From: Owenia fusiformis
Taxonomy: Eukaryota; Annelida; Polychaeta; Sabellida; Oweniidae
Direction of reading: 5' to 3'
DNA length: 64,000 bases
Assembly: GCA_903813345.2 (NCBI GenBank)
Contig: CAIIXF020000005.1
Location: 25,361,375-25,425,374, forward strand
Shown: positions 63,520-64,000 of the stretch, piece after piece
Position numbering within the stretch: the stretch's first letter is position 1
How the letters are laid out: every line of letters starts with the position of its first letter
Notes under the pieces: model-generated
What the model saw: the letters and a program-made list of their open reading frames with translations, nothing else
What the model was told of the DNA's origin: nothing
The model's database searches: none
Position numbers and translations under genes: made by a program

Positions 63520-64000
63520 GGCCGATGAGGTTACGATGAGCCAGCGATGCAATTTTCACCGAACTCGGCCGAACACCGGCCGGACACCGGCCGGACATCC
63601 GTGGCGTTTGTTGCTTAAAACCGCATCGGTGGTAGCTCGGTGAAATTTTAACTTCGGAGTTAAATTTCACCGGGCTCTCACCGAGCTCCCTCATCATGTC
63701 ATCACAGCCCCATCGTAACCACATCGGAAAACACGTCGGCCGGTGCACGGCCGAGTATCGGCCGGTGTCCCGTGCATCTGAGACAACCAGAGGACGAGGT
63801 TTTCTAACGGACAGCGGCCGAGCTCCGACCGAGCTCCGGCCGATGTGGGACAGAGCATCGGCCGGTCACTGTTCAAAGCCCGTTAACAACCCGGCCGGCG
63901 ATCGCACGGTGTCCTGTTACCTGCTCGGGTACCGGCCGTATTCTTTCCGATGTCCGGCCGACCTCCGGCCGGTAGTTGCTGCCACATCGGCAGAAAAAAA
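63520..64000. repeat. GC-rich palindromic element, cut by the window end
   Basis: The sequence abruptly becomes rich in cggccgg/ccggcc. ggttacgatg near 63,530 pairs with catcgtaacc near 63,715. A central palindrome (ggtgaaattttaact-tcgg-agttaaatttcacc) lies at about 63,639-63,671. Minus-strand ORFs here are by-products. Confidence 0.7.

Noticed and set aside
63509-63876. Minus-strand ORFs in the GC-rich end block
   Set aside because: Products of palindromic CGGCCGG sequence; stop-poor only because of GC content.
1-64000. tRNA, rRNA and CRISPR candidates
   Set aside because: No cloverleaf with A/B boxes, no rRNA-like blocks and no spacer-repeat arrays were seen by eye; the tandem arrays present lack unique spacers.

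Overview
The window is eukaryotic genomic DNA from an invertebrate animal. It has GT-AG introns, AT-rich noncoding sequence, dense short inverted-repeat elements and only two well-supported genes. The gene content and the repeat style (CCGT arrays, 'GGCCCGTAGCCAGG'-ended elements, minisatellites built on 'GGCCGCCATTTTGAAAA') look most like a marine lophotrochozoan such as a mollusc. This is an impression, not a proven assignment.

Bases 12,897 to about 54,000 (+ strand) are a complete adducin gene. I could follow intron phase across every junction from the start codon at 12,936 to the stop at 51,290-51,292. The canonical product is about 962 residues: a class II aldolase-like head (exons 26,115-38,116), a neck, a long Ser/Pro/Glu-rich tail of symmetric phase 1-1 exons, and a Lys-rich MARCKS-like end. 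One coding exon is only 9 nt long (26,652-26,660).

The outstanding feature is an 8.68-kb uninterrupted open exon (17,110-25,792) between the canonical first coding exon and the head. It has its own well-placed ATG, preceded by an in-frame stop. It ends at a good donor in the same phase (1) as the canonical first exon, so either can splice into the head. Using it gives a 'giant adducin' of about 3,836 residues with a roughly 2,894-residue acidic, Ser/Thr/Asn-rich, apparently disordered N-terminal extension. The extension has proline-rich SH3-type motifs at both ends and three 82-residue repeats. The layout recalls the giant exons of neuronal ankyrins. Two candidate alternative endings also exist: a second basic C-terminus at 50,440-50,532, and a duplicated exon with a premature stop at 40,646-40,809.

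On the minus strand, 59,130-56,894 holds a compact three-coding-exon gene for a 202-residue type I membrane protein with a signal peptide, a Thr-rich mucin-like ectodomain, one transmembrane helix and a very short tail. It is convergent with adducin.

The rest is noncoding. The first 12.9 kb is upstream or 5' intron sequence, with a possible 5' exon at 8,268-8,434, two strong hairpins at 3.87-4.69 kb and several MITE-like elements. The 9.3-kb intron (27.3-36.5 kb) holds a deleted mariner-like element and another terminal-inverted-repeat element. A 1.3-kb foldback element with internal minisatellites lies just upstream of the alternative C-terminal exon. The last 4 kb has a 41-bp minisatellite and a GC-rich palindromic element.
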